A model generated the notes under the pieces. The model was not told where the DNA came from. It was given only the letters and a program-made list of their open reading frames with translations, and ran no database searches. Of a DNA stretch of 64,000 nt, positions 10,377-21,116 are shown piece after piece (position 1 is the stretch's first letter; the number at the start of each line of letters is the position of its first letter). Source of the DNA: Acidimicrobiales bacterium (GTDB lineage Bacteria; Actinomycetota; Acidimicrobiia; Acidimicrobiales; SZUA-35); the NCBI GenBank assembly GCA_028285495.1, contig JANQPB010000022.1, positions 251,969-315,968 on the forward strand, in the 5' to 3' direction. The translations under genes were made by a program, and so were the position numbers.

Positions 10377-10409
10377 TCATATGCTGTAAGACCCGGCCTG
10401 GGCCAGTCA

Positions 10410-10432
10410 CCGGCCCGACCGCTCGGGGCCGG
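10410..10432. terminator. Hairpin between convergent genes
   Basis: Arms at 10410-10418 (CCGGCCCGA) and 10423-10432 with one bulged G and a CCGC loop. It lies between the convergent SCP2 and kinase genes. There is no T-run, as is common in high-GC actinobacteria. Confidence 0.45.
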
Positions 10433-10435
10433 CGC

Positions 10436-12538
10436 TCACTCCTGGGTCGAGACGATCGTGACCGTCGCCCCCTGGCGGGCCTCGGCCCCGGCCTGGGGCC
10501 GGGTGCCGAGCACCTCGGCCTCGGCCGCCCCCTCGATCCGGACGGTGAAGCCGAGCGCGCTCAGCTCGTTGACCGCCTCGAGGACGGGCCGGCCGGTCAG
10601 GTCGGGGATGGCGATCAGGGGCAGGCCCAGCGAGACGGTCACGGTGACCGTCGAGTCGCGGGGTACCTCGGTTCCCGGAGCCGGCGACATCGAGATGATC
10701 CGGCCCTCCGGGACCGTCTGGGAGAAGTCCTGGTTGGTGGCCAGGAGGAGGCCGACGGCGGCCATCGCCTGCTCGGCCTCGCCAGGGGTCGAGCCGACGA
10801 CGTCCGGTACGACACGGGGGGCGGGCCCGGCGCTGACCACGAGATCGACGGTGGTCCCCGTCGGGTGCTCGGCCCCGATCGTGGCCGGTCGGCCGTCGAT
10901 CGTCGCCCCGAGCACCACCCCGGGCTCGACCTCCTCGTCGTTGACCTCGGTCACCGAGCCGACGCTGAGCCGGGCCGAGCCGATGGCCCGCCTGGCCTCG
11001 TCCTCGGTGGCACCGACCAGCTCGGGCACCGTCCGTGGGACCGGGCCGAGGGACACGACCAGCTCGATCTCGGTTCCGCCGATACCACGAACGTCGCCGG
11101 GCGGCGGGCTCTGCTCGAGCACCTCGCCTGCCTCGGTTCCGTCGACGTGCCGCTCGACGACCGACACGGTCCACCCGAAGGGCTCGACGGCTGCGGCCGC
11201 ATCATCGGACCCGCCGGCGGCGAAATCGGGGACCGGCCAGGTCGGCAGACCGGCCTCGATGGCCTCGGTCGGCCCCTCATCGATGCCGGCCAGGTACCAG
11301 CCGCCGGCAACGGCGCCGGCGGCGGCGAGCGCGAAGGCCAGGAGGCCGAGCACGAGTCGGCGCCGACCGCGGCCGGAGTCGTCCGGCCCGACCGAGGTGA
11401 GGTAGCCGGCGTCGGTCTGGTCGCCGAGGGGTGAACCGGCCCGTGCGGCCGCCGATCCGGCGAGCTCGCCGTTGTCGTCGTGGCCGTCGTGGTCGCCGCC
11501 GACGCCGTCGTCTCCAACGTCATTGCCGTCGAGGTGCTCGCCGACGACGAGCTCGCCGTCGAGCTCGGGATCGTGCCATCCCGGGGTGGTGTCGGAGCGG
11601 GGCGGGCCGCCCCGGGGGTCGGTGGCCGGGGCCGGTGCGCCGAGCGGCTCGCCAGCCGGGCCCGACGTGAGGTCGATCACGGTGACCGGGTCGAGACCGG
11701 CGATCCCGTGGAGCGCGGCCAGCTCGGTGACCAGCTGGTCGGCGGTCGGTCTGGCCGCCCACTCGGCCAGACCGGCCCAGGCCACCAGGTCGGCCATCGA
11801 CCCGAGCGCCGGTTCGACCGGGATGTCGTGGTCGCGCCGCTGCATCATCGTGGCCAGCGCCGACTCGCCGACGAGCGGCACCTCGTCGGTGGCCATCTCG
11901 ATCAGGCAGACGGCGAGTGAGTAGATGTCGGCCCGGCCGTTGACCTCACCCCCACCGCCCTGCTCGGGCGCGGCGTAGCGGGCGGTGCCGATCAGGTGCC
12001 CCTCCGGCTCGGTCCACGCCGCCTCGGCCACGGCCCTGGCGATCCCGAAGTCGCCGATCCGGACCCGGCCGTCTGCGCCGAACAGCAGGTTGCCCGGCTT
12101 GATGTCGCGGTGGACGAGGCCGGCGGCGTGGGCCGCCCGCAGGCCCTGGGCCACCTGCAGGCCGATGCGAGCGATCTCGCCGACCGGGAGCGGCCCCTCC
12201 CGGTCGAGCAACTGGCGGAGGGTACCGCCCGTCAGGTACTCGGTGACGATGTAGGCACCGCCGTCGCGCCCGTCCTCGTCGGCGCTCCAGTCGTGGATGG
12301 TCAGCACGTTCGGGTGGTCGAGCTGACCCGCGAGATGGGCCTCGGAGCGGAACAGCTTGATGAACCGGGAGTCGCCGCTCAGCTCGGGCTTGAGCTGCTT
12401 GACCGCAACGGCACGGCGCAGGTTGAGATCGGTTGCCTGGTAGACGACGGCCGACGCCCCGATCCCGATGCGCTGCTCGAGCCGGTACCGCTGGCTCAGC
12501 ACCCGCCCGACATCGTGGTCGGTCTCGGCTCCCGGCAT
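10436..12538 (-). CDS. PknB-like Ser/Thr protein kinase with PASTA repeats
   Basis: Membrane receptor kinase of 700 residues that by family senses cell-wall fragments and controls growth and division. The kinase domain (about 17-265) has the G-loop GIGASAVVY, Lys47, the HRDIKPGN catalytic loop (Asp145), DFG at 163-165 and an APE-like YAAPEQ. A Gly/Asp-rich linker leads to one membrane helix near residue 400 (LVLGLLAFALAAAGAVAGG), then four extracellular PASTA-like repeats, each opening with a VP or IP motif (VPELVGATEDEA, VPDVVGSTPGEA, IPDLTGRPVLEA); the first repeat is degenerate. Start ATG is 8 bases after a TACGCT box. The upstream region carries a paired direct repeat. It stands alone, away from the usual division cluster. 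Confidence 0.93.
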   Translation of the reverse strand: MPGAETDHDVGRVLSQRYRLEQRIGIGASAVVYQATDLNLRRAVAVKQLKPELSGDSRFIKLFRSEAHLAGQLDHPNVLTIHDWSADEDGRDGGAYIVTEYLTGGTLRQLLDREGPLPVGEIARIGLQVAQGLRAAHAAGLVHRDIKPGNLLFGADGRVRIGDFGIARAVAEAAWTEPEGHLIGTARYAAPEQGGGGEVNGRADIYSLAVCLIEMATDEVPLVGESALATMMQRRDHDIPVEPALGSMADLVAWAGLAEWAARPTADQLVTELAALHGIAGLDPVTVIDLTSGPAGEPLGAPAPATDPRGGPPRSDTTPGWHDPELDGELVVGEHLDGNDVGDDGVGGDHDGHDDNGELAGSAAARAGSPLGDQTDAGYLTSVGPDDSGRGRRRLVLGLLAFALAAAGAVAGGWYLAGIDEGPTEAIEAGLPTWPVPDFAAGGSDDAAAAVEPFGWTVSVVERHVDGTEAGEVLEQSPPPGDVRGIGGTEIELVVSLGPVPRTVPELVGATEDEARRAIGSARLSVGSVTEVNDEEVEPGVVLGATIDGRPATIGAEHPTGTTVDLVVSAGPAPRVVPDVVGSTPGEAEQAMAAVGLLLATNQDFSQTVPEGRIISMSPAPGTEVPRDSTVTVTVSLGLPLIAIPDLTGRPVLEAVNELSALGFTVRIEGAAEAEVLGTRPQAGAEARQGATVTIVSTQE

Positions 12539-12551
12539 AACGTCCGAGCGT

Positions 12552-12657
12552 AGTGGGACCAGCCGACCGCTTGGCAGAATGGCGGGGTGAGCCCTGCGGT
12601 TCCGCCTCGACCGATCGGCGCTTGGCAGAATGGTCGAATGCGCGCTGCGGTCCCACT
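12552..12657. repeat. Paired 37-bp direct repeats inside a 9-bp inverted repeat
   Basis: Two imperfect copies (12568-12604 and 12619-12655, offset 51 bp, about 28 of 37 identical) each start with CGCTTGGCAGAATGG and carry CTGCGGT at the same position. AGTGGGACC at 12552-12560 and GGTCCCACT at 12649-12657 form a perfect inverted repeat around the pair. The block fills the intergenic region upstream of the kinase gene and ends 52 bp before the facing gene. Likely regulatory, function unknown. Confidence 0.7.
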
Positions 12658-12708
12658 CCTCCGAACCGGCCGGAAGGCCACGAGGCCCGGTCGGGCCGTC
12701 ATCGAGGC

Positions 12709-13269
12709 GTGGCTCCGGTGAACCGGACCAGACAGCGCTTCGCCATGGGGGCCATGGTCCTGGCCGCCGTGCTGGCCATCACCATCGGCGCCGTCTATCA
12801 GGACGAAGACCGGCTCGACGACGTCAGCGTGGTCGGCGGCGACGCCTCGGCTCCGGTCAGCACCGCACCGGGCGGAGCGGCGGGCGGCGGCGCGGTCGCC
12901 CCGGGCGATGCGGCCGCAGGGCCGAGCGGACCGATCGAGGCCTTCCTCCCCCGCTCGGGTGAGGCCAGCGCCTGCAGCGAGGCCGTCGGGGTCGACCTGA
13001 TCCCCGGCTACGGGGCCGAGTTGACGATCAACGGCATCGAGATCACCCCCGAGCAGATGAACGTGAACCTCGACGAGAACGGCGAGATCACCGACGTGAT
13101 CACCGCCTCCCGCTCGCTCGGGCAGTACACGTTCCAGCCGGACGACAACTGCCCGAACGGCAGCCTGCTCCGACCGGTCGACAACGTGCTGGCGGTCTGC
13201 GTGTACCGCCTGTCCGACCCGACCCGTCGATGCACGGTCCAGCTGGAGAACGTGTTCGACGCCCTCTAG
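12709..13269 (+). CDS. Membrane-anchored exported protein, unknown function
   Basis: A 186-residue protein with a single N-terminal hydrophobic segment (about residues 13-30), a Gly/Ala/Pro linker to about residue 70, and a C-terminal domain with four Cys (ACSEAVG, NCPNG, VCVYR, RRCTVQ) that could form two disulfides outside the membrane. I do not recognise the family. Two in-frame GTG codons, 12709 and 12718, are possible starts; neither has a clear promoter box close by. It is divergent from the PASTA kinase gene across the repeat block, so a functional link is possible but unproven. Confidence 0.65.
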   Translation: MAPVNRTRQRFAMGAMVLAAVLAITIGAVYQDEDRLDDVSVVGGDASAPVSTAPGGAAGGGAVAPGDAAAGPSGPIEAFLPRSGEASACSEAVGVDLIPGYGAELTINGIEITPEQMNVNLDENGEITDVITASRSLGQYTFQPDDNCPNGSLLRPVDNVLAVCVYRLSDPTRRCTVQLENVFDAL

Positions 13270-13295
13270 CCTTCCAGTCCGGGATAGGGGGTTGC

Positions 13296-15632
<2,337 letters not shown>

Positions 15633-15634
15633 TC

Positions 15635-16576
15635 ATGACCACGGGTACGAGCGCAGAGCCCGGCGCCAACGTCGGACGGTTGCTGGAGCGGGCCGGGCTG
15701 TGGCCGCTCCGGGTGCTGTGGGTCCTGGCCCCCCTGATCGACGGACGGGCGGTGACCGAGCTGCTCGACGCCAGACGGGATGCGGGCGCCGACGGTGGAG
15801 CGGTGGCGGCCGAGGTGCTCCTGTGGGCCGGCTGGTTCGCCGGCTTCGTGGCCACCCTGGTCCCCTCCCCCGTCAGCCTGACGGCCATCCGGTTGACAGC
15901 GTCGACGGCGCTCGGTGGCGCCCTGCTGCTGGTCATCGCCGAGCCGGGCGCGCCGGCCCTCGGTGCGCTGCTGTGGGGTCTCGTGACCACCTCGGTGGCC
16001 TTCCTGCCCGTGGTCGGCGACACGATGATCAACGGCTCGGCCTACGGGTCGGAGCGGCGCATGGCGCTGCGGCCCCCGGCCTACGTGCTCCTCGGCCCGG
16101 CCCAGGTGTCGTGGCTGTGTGTTGCCGGTGGGTTCCTCGCCACGGTGACCCTGGTGCTGGTCGAGCGCTGGATCCTGGCCATCATCGTCGGCCTGCTCGG
16201 GGCGGTGCTCGGCTGGGCCGGGTTCCGCATCCTCCACCAGCTGGCCAGGCGATGGATCGTGTTCGTGCCCGCCGGGTTCGTCATCCGGGATCCCATGCAC
16301 CTGGTCGACGCCATCCTGCTGCGCCGCCAGCAGGTCGCGGCCCTCGGCCCGGCCCTCGAAGCCGAGAGCGGACGGACCGACCTGTCCGGTGGGGCCAGGG
16401 GGCTGGCCCTCGAGGTCGAGGTGAAGGAGCCGACGCCGATCACCATCCGGGTCAGCAACGAGGCCACCAATCTCGAGGTCACCAACATCGTCTTCACCCC
16501 GACCCTGCCGGGGGCGATGCTGCGCGAAGCCAGGATCCGTGGCCTGAAGATCGGCACCGCGCCCGGCCAGAGCTGA
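15635..16576 (+). CDS. Multi-pass membrane protein, unknown function
   Basis: 313 residues; about five or six membrane helices in residues 20-205, then a hydrophilic C-terminal third that includes a strand-rich segment ending near ITIRVSNEATNLEVTNIVF. No enzyme motif is visible and I do not recognise the family. The start is ATG 15635 or a GTG six bases upstream; the AGGTGG just before ATG is too close for an ideal ribosome site. Divergent from ligA. Confidence 0.7.
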   Translation: MTTGTSAEPGANVGRLLERAGLWPLRVLWVLAPLIDGRAVTELLDARRDAGADGGAVAAEVLLWAGWFAGFVATLVPSPVSLTAIRLTASTALGGALLLVIAEPGAPALGALLWGLVTTSVAFLPVVGDTMINGSAYGSERRMALRPPAYVLLGPAQVSWLCVAGGFLATVTLVLVERWILAIIVGLLGAVLGWAGFRILHQLARRWIVFVPAGFVIRDPMHLVDAILLRRQQVAALGPALEAESGRTDLSGGARGLALEVEVKEPTPITIRVSNEATNLEVTNIVFTPTLPGAMLREARIRGLKIGTAPGQS

Positions 16577-16602
16577 CGGTCCCGGCCCGTCGGCCGGGAC
16601 CG
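16577..16602. terminator. Strong bidirectional terminator hairpin
   Basis: Perfect 11-bp stem CGGTCCCGGCC / GGCCGGGACCG with a CGTC tetraloop, starting directly after the stop codon of the membrane-protein gene and ending 7 bp before the stop of the convergent oxidoreductase gene. It has no T-run. Confidence 0.75.
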
Positions 16603-16609
16603 ATCGAGC

Positions 16610-17602
16610 TCAGAGCCGGGACCCGACCAGGCGCTGGAAGCGCTCGGCGTCGCCGAGCGGATCGGTCGGGTCGGGAAACACGGCGATGGCGTCGGCCCCG
16701 GCCCGGCCGACCTGCCGGCAGTAGTCGATCGCGTCGTCCGGGGTGCCGATGGCGCCGAGGCTCCGCCACTGCTCGGGCGACAGGCCCTCGACGGCCGCCG
16801 GCCAGCCGTCGCGCTCGGCCCGCGCCTCCAGGTCGGCGAAGAACGACGTCCGGCGCAACGAGGCCGGCGCCGAGGCGCACACCTCGGCCAGGAACGGGGC
16901 CAGCGCCGAGCGGGCCTCGTCGCCGTCCGGCGACACCGCCATCGAGGCGAACACCGTGACCCGGTGCCCCTCGATGCGACCGGCGCCGCCGTCGATGGCC
17001 GAACGGGCCCATCGGACGTAGTCGGGCGAGACGAAGTCGGCGAGGATCGTGCCGTCGGCGCACCGACCCGACAGCTCGAGCGACTTGGGACCGCGGACCC
17101 CGGCCGACACCAGCGGTCGGGGCACCGGTGGCGCCTCAAGCGCAACCCGGTCAAGGGTCACGTAGCGACCCTCGGTGGTGAGCTCGTCGCCGGCCAGCAG
17201 ACCCCGGACCGCGGTGAGCACCTCCTCGAGGGCACCGAGTGGCGAGTCGGGTCGAACCCCCATCTGGGCCATCCACGTCTGGACGCCGTGGCCGATCCCG
17301 GCGTGGAAGCGACCGGGGGCGAGGTCGGCCAGCGTGGCGATCTCCATCGCCGTCATCGCCGCGGTCCTGGCCGTCGCCGGCATGATGCCGAGCCCGACCG
17401 TCAGCCGCTCGGTCGCCACCAGCGCCGCCGCGGCCAGCGGCACGCCGGCGGTGAAGAAGCAGTCCTCGATGACCCAGAACTCGTCGTAGCCGAGCCGCTC
17501 GGCCTGACGGGCCTGCTCGACGACGTCGGCGGCCGGTGCCTCCCGATGGAAGCAGAGCCCGAGCCGGGGGCGGCCGGCCGGCCCCGCGCCCTCAGCCGAC
17601 AA
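16610..17602 (-). CDS. LLM-class F420-dependent oxidoreductase
   Basis: Luciferase-like TIM-barrel enzyme of 330 residues, expected to use coenzyme F420 for hydride transfer. Typical segments are RLGLCFHREAPAADVVEQA at the N-terminus, LGYDEFWVIEDCFFTAG, LAPGRFHAGIGHG near residue 100 and VSAGVRGPKSLELSG near 165. The proposed start is TTG 17602, overlapping the end of the upstream aldolase gene by 11 bases, which suggests an operon. The substrate is unknown. Confidence 0.85.
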   Translation of the reverse strand: MSAEGAGPAGRPRLGLCFHREAPAADVVEQARQAERLGYDEFWVIEDCFFTAGVPLAAAALVATERLTVGLGIMPATARTAAMTAMEIATLADLAPGRFHAGIGHGVQTWMAQMGVRPDSPLGALEEVLTAVRGLLAGDELTTEGRYVTLDRVALEAPPVPRPLVSAGVRGPKSLELSGRCADGTILADFVSPDYVRWARSAIDGGAGRIEGHRVTVFASMAVSPDGDEARSALAPFLAEVCASAPASLRRTSFFADLEARAERDGWPAAVEGLSPEQWRSLGAIGTPDDAIDYCRQVGRAGADAIAVFPDPTDPLGDAERFQRLVGSRL

Positions 17603-18365
17603 CGGACGGATCCGGGATCAGCGACCGGAGCAGGAACTCGAACGACGAGCGGCCGACGCTCGGCTTCTCGCCCCACTCGGCCATCCGCTTGGCCCCCTCG
17701 TCGGAGATGGCGACGGCATCGGGGGCCTTGACGTGGGTCTCGGCCACCCGCTCGGCCATCACGTAGAAGCCGACGGCGGTGGCCACCGACTCGCCGGCCA
17801 CGAGCAGCCCGTGGTTGCGGAGGATGCACAGCCGGTTGGCCCCCATCGCCTCGGCGATCCGGGTGCCGGCCTCGTAGCTCATGACGTTGAGCTCCTCGTC
17901 GTCGAAGATCGACTGCGAGTGCACGAAGCAGCACGCCTCCTGGCTGATGGCCCGGAACGGCAACACGTTGGCCGACCACGGCGTGCCGTAGCCCGTGTGG
18001 GTGTGGGCGACGCAGACCACCTCGGGGCGGGCGTCGTGGATCGGCATGTGGATGTGGTAGGCGGTCTCGTTGATCTCGCCGTCGCCGTCGGTAACCGAGC
18101 CGTCTGGGGCGACGAGCACGAGGTCGTCGACCGTGGCGTGCCCGAACGGCACCCCGAACCGCAGCAGCCAGAAGCAGTCCGGGCGCTCGGGGTCGCGGGC
18201 GCTGATGTGGCCGTCGCCCGTCTGCCCCCAACCGAGGGCGGCGAAGGCCCGGTAGGCCAGCGCACAGTGGCGCTGACGATGGAGGCGCTCCTCACCGACG
18301 TCGTCGAACGTCGGCTCGGCACTGCGGCGGGGCATCGGCGGGTAGGCCAGTGGCGGGTACGGCAT
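17592..18365 (-). CDS. Class II aldolase/adducin-family protein
   Basis: 257 residues with the aldolase class II fold. Metal-binding His residues are in VAHTHTGYG near residue 120 and in RNHGLLVAG near 185; the early GDGHISARDPE motif binds the substrate phosphate or carboxylate in related aldolases. It may cleave or decarboxylate a small acid or sugar, but the substrate is not evident. ATG start with GAGGAG about 9 bases upstream. Overlaps the downstream F420 oxidoreductase gene, so the two are probably co-transcribed. Confidence 0.85.
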   Translation of the reverse strand: MPYPPLAYPPMPRRSAEPTFDDVGEERLHRQRHCALAYRAFAALGWGQTGDGHISARDPERPDCFWLLRFGVPFGHATVDDLVLVAPDGSVTDGDGEINETAYHIHMPIHDARPEVVCVAHTHTGYGTPWSANVLPFRAISQEACCFVHSQSIFDDEELNVMSYEAGTRIAEAMGANRLCILRNHGLLVAGESVATAVGFYVMAERVAETHVKAPDAVAISDEGAKRMAEWGEKPSVGRSSFEFLLRSLIPDPSVVG

Positions 18366-18425
18366 CGCGGTGTGCTCCTCGGGGTCGGGCGCTCGGGGTC
18401 GCAGAGGGTCGGGGCGGTGGCCCGG

Positions 18426-18851
18426 TCAGGCCAGGGCGTAGACGCGGTAGGTGACCGAGCCGCCGGTCGCCTCGCCGATCCCGACCGCCTGGACGTCGTT
18501 GAGCCAGGCGTAGGCCTCGGCCCCGGTCTGGAACAGCGGAGCGGTCCGGATCGACAGGCCGTCGTCGGTCGGGGTGCCGATGCCCTGGTAGGTCATCAGG
18601 ATGTTCTCGCCGTCGTCGGTGACCAGTTGCAGGCGCACGTCGAGCCGCATCATCCGGTCGGGCTGCACGTTGACCCAGTCACCGCCGGGCGGCACGACCG
18701 TGCCCTTGATCCGGGGACCCTCGAAGTGCCCGCCGGTCACGGCGGCCACCACCCGGGTCCCCACCGGGCCCTTGCGGATCGGGTAGCTGTCGTCGCCGAT
18801 CTCGGCGGTCAGGGAGAAGAGGAACTCGGCGTCGAGCTGGTCGCTGGCCAT
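18426..18851 (-). CDS. DUF3237-family protein
   Basis: 141 residues matching the DUF3237 beta-barrel family of unknown function, with the hallmarks GPRIKGTVVPPGGDWVNVQPD and RLDVRLQLVTDDG. Probably a cytoplasmic single-domain protein. Start ATG 18851 is 7 bases after TAACGT (18864-18859); that box lies inside the stop region of the upstream regulator gene. It could be regulated together with the regulator and aminotransferase, but it has its own promoter box. Confidence 0.85.
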   Translation of the reverse strand: MASDQLDAEFLFSLTAEIGDDSYPIRKGPVGTRVVAAVTGGHFEGPRIKGTVVPPGGDWVNVQPDRMMRLDVRLQLVTDDGENILMTYQGIGTPTDDGLSIRTAPLFQTGAEAYAWLNDVQAVGIGEATGGSVTYRVYALA

Positions 18852-18861
18852 GGGCGCGACG

Positions 18862-19695
18862 TTAGTGGCCGCCCTCGGTCGGGGCGAGAGCGTCTCGACC
18901 GGCCCCGACCGGCACGAAGACGACCAGCAACCAGCCCGGGTGGTCCGGCAGCGGCAGGCGGTGCTGGTCATAGGTCCGGCGCCCGCCGGCCGGGTGGCGG
19001 ATCGACCGCATGTGGGGTGCCAGCGGCTCGACGTCGCGCTCGTCCCAGGCGGCGCCGAACGCCGGGTGGTCGGCGCTCAGCTCGGCCACCAGCTCGTCCA
19101 CGGCCGACGACGGGTGGGCGGTGGCGTGGGCCCGGAACTGGTGGACGAGACGGCGGACCTCGTCGTCCCAGTCCTCGATCGTGGCCGGGAGGTCGGGGTG
19201 CTCGAGGAAGAGCCGGAGCAGGTTCGGGCGCTCGGCGGCCGGCAGGCCCTCGTAGCGGCGCAGCAGTGGGAACAGCTCGGCCTCCGGCTCGTTCCACCAG
19301 ACGACCGTCCAGCCGGGGTCGAGCAGGTACGTCGGGTTGGGGGCCAGCCCGTCGACGAGGCGCCGGAGCCGGAGGTCGACGACACCGTCCGGCGCGGCGG
19401 GGTCGCCGGGGTCGGGCGGCAGGTGCACACCGGCCAGCCTGAACAGGTGGTCGCGCTCGGCCGGGCTGAGGCGGAGCGCGTCGGCCAGTGCGCCGAGCAC
19501 CTCGCCGGAGACGCTGCCGGCCCGGCCCTGCTCGATGCGGGTCAGCCACGATGCGCCGACGCCGGCCAGCACCGCCACCTCCTCCCGGCGCAGGCCCGGG
19601 GCCCGGCGCGACGACGTCGTCGGCAGGCCGACCTCGGCCGCGCTGAGCCGCTCCCGGCGGCTGCGGAGAAAGTCCCCCAACTCTCGTCGCTGCAC
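18862..19695 (-). CDS. XRE-family regulator with MmyB-like ligand-binding domain
   Basis: DNA-binding regulator of 277 residues. The helix-turn-helix (residues 8-75) includes APGLRREEVAVLAGVGASW and LTRIEQGRAG, typical of the MmyB branch. The C-terminal domain (about 100-275) is the PAS-like MmyB ligand domain with DPGWTVVWWNEPEAELF and the FGAAWDERDVEP segment; in relatives it binds fatty acids. GTG 19695 follows TAGCCT by 7 bases. Three inverted-repeat operators lie just upstream, the nearest at its -35 region, so it probably represses itself and the divergent aminotransferase gene. Confidence 0.88.
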   Translation of the reverse strand: MQRRELGDFLRSRRERLSAAEVGLPTTSSRRAPGLRREEVAVLAGVGASWLTRIEQGRAGSVSGEVLGALADALRLSPAERDHLFRLAGVHLPPDPGDPAAPDGVVDLRLRRLVDGLAPNPTYLLDPGWTVVWWNEPEAELFPLLRRYEGLPAAERPNLLRLFLEHPDLPATIEDWDDEVRRLVHQFRAHATAHPSSAVDELVAELSADHPAFGAAWDERDVEPLAPHMRSIRHPAGGRRTYDQHRLPLPDHPGWLLVVFVPVGAGRDALAPTEGGH

Positions 19696-19728
19696 CGGTC
19701 CGAGGCTACCGGCGGCCACGGTGGCGGT

Positions 19729-19813
19729 CGTGGCACTGGTGGTGCCACCCTGTGGCCTGTGGTGGCACTGATGGTGCCACCCTGTGGCCTGTGGTGGCAC
19801 TGATGGTGCCACC
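19729..19813. promoter_or_regulatory. Three operator copies on a 32-bp period
   Basis: Three copies of GGTGGCAC-N5-GTGCCACC (the first starts GTGGCAC) at 19730-19748, 19761-19781 and 19793-19813. The period is exactly 32 bp, about three helical turns, with CTGTGGCCTG conserved between copies. The region separates the MmyB-type regulator (minus) from the aminotransferase (plus). The nearest copy abuts the regulator's expected -35 position. Confidence 0.8.
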
Positions 19814-19860
19814 ACCACTCGGGGATTCCGATCGGGTCCTGCACCGTTCACGCTCGCCCG

Positions 19861-21066
19861 ATGACCTCGACCCCGACCTCGATCGCGTTGGCCGAACCCC
19901 TCCTCAACCACCGGGCCCGGACCGCCCGCTCCTCCGAGCTGCGGGACATGCTCGACCGAGCCCGCGAGCGGGGGATGATCTCGTTCGCCGGCGGGGTGCC
20001 CGACGCCGACCGGTTCCCGGTGACGCTCCTGGCCCGACTGGCCGCCGAGTCGATCGCCGACGACGGTCCCCGCTCCCTCCAATACGGTCCGACGGCGGGC
20101 GAGCCCGGGGCCCGCCGGGTCCTGGCCGGGCTGTTCGACCCGTTCGCCGACGGCTCGGTCGTCGACGCCGACGACGTCGTCGTCACGAGCGGGGCCCAGC
20201 AGGCGCTCGACCTGGTGGCCGGGGTGGTGCTCGAACCGGGCGACGTCGTTGCCTGCGGCGACCCCGACTATCTCGGGTTCCTCAGCGTCCTGCGGGCCCA
20301 CGGCGCCCGACCCCACCCGGTGCCGATCGACTCGAAGGGGCTCGACGTCGAGCGGCTCGGCGATCAGCTGGCCGCCGGGCTGCGGATCCGGGCCTGCTAC
20401 CTGGTCCCCCACCACCACAACCCGACCGGCGTGACGATCGACGGCGAGCGGCGGGACGAGCTGCACCGCCTGTCGAGCCGCTACGGGTTCGCGGTGATCG
20501 AGGACGACCCGTACCGATCGCTCCACATCACCGACGTCGGCCCGGTCGAGGCCGACGCCGACCCCGAGCTGACCATCCGCATCCGCTCGACGTCGAAGAT
20601 CCTCACCCCCGGGCTCCGCATCGGGGCGCTCACCGGGCCCCGGGCCGTCACCGAGGCGGTCGTCACGCTCAAGCAGTCGACCGACCTCCACACCTCCAGC
20701 CTCAGCCAGGCCCTGGTGACGGCGGCCATCGACACCGGCTTCCTCGACGACCACGTGGCCGAGCTCCGGTCCGCCTACCGGACCAAGCTGGGCGTGCTGC
20801 TGGCCGCGCTCGGCGATCGGCTCGGCGATCGGGTCGAGGTCGAGGCGCCGGGCGGGGGGATGTTCGTCTGGCTGCGAGCGCCGGGGGTCGACGCCACCGC
20901 CTGGCTCGACCGGGCGCTGGCCCGTGGCGCCTGCTTCGTGCCCGGCTCGGCGTTCGCCGTCGGGGCCGACCTGTCCGACCGGGCCCGGCTCAGCTTCGTC
21001 ACCGCAGGCGAGCCGGAGCTGGCCAGGGGGGTCGACCGGCTGGCCGCCGCGCTGTCGGACCTGTGA
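19861..21066 (+). CDS. PLP-dependent aminotransferase, class I/II fold
   Basis: Fold-type I aminotransferase of 401 residues, close to the MocR/2-aminoadipate aminotransferase branch but without a DNA-binding domain. Seen are SLQYGPTAGEPGARRVLA near residue 70, VVVTSGAQQALDLVAG, the HHHNPTGVT motif, and the PLP-binding Lys in IRSTSKILTPGLRIG near residue 245. It probably transaminates a branched or aromatic amino acid or 2-aminoadipate; specificity cannot be told. Its promoter region carries three operators shared with the divergent regulator. Confidence 0.88.
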   Translation: MTSTPTSIALAEPLLNHRARTARSSELRDMLDRARERGMISFAGGVPDADRFPVTLLARLAAESIADDGPRSLQYGPTAGEPGARRVLAGLFDPFADGSVVDADDVVVTSGAQQALDLVAGVVLEPGDVVACGDPDYLGFLSVLRAHGARPHPVPIDSKGLDVERLGDQLAAGLRIRACYLVPHHHNPTGVTIDGERRDELHRLSSRYGFAVIEDDPYRSLHITDVGPVEADADPELTIRIRSTSKILTPGLRIGALTGPRAVTEAVVTLKQSTDLHTSSLSQALVTAAIDTGFLDDHVAELRSAYRTKLGVLLAALGDRLGDRVEVEAPGGGMFVWLRAPGVDATAWLDRALARGACFVPGSAFAVGADLSDRARLSFVTAGEPELARGVDRLAAALSDL

Positions 21067-21116
21067 TGGCGATCGATCGGTCGGCACCGGCCGACGCCCG
21101 GTCCTAGCCTGGGGTG

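Noticed and set aside
19729..19813. Possible CRISPR array
   Set aside because: Only three copies, and the intervening sequence is itself repeated (CTGTGGCCTG). There are no cas genes. The layout is that of operators.
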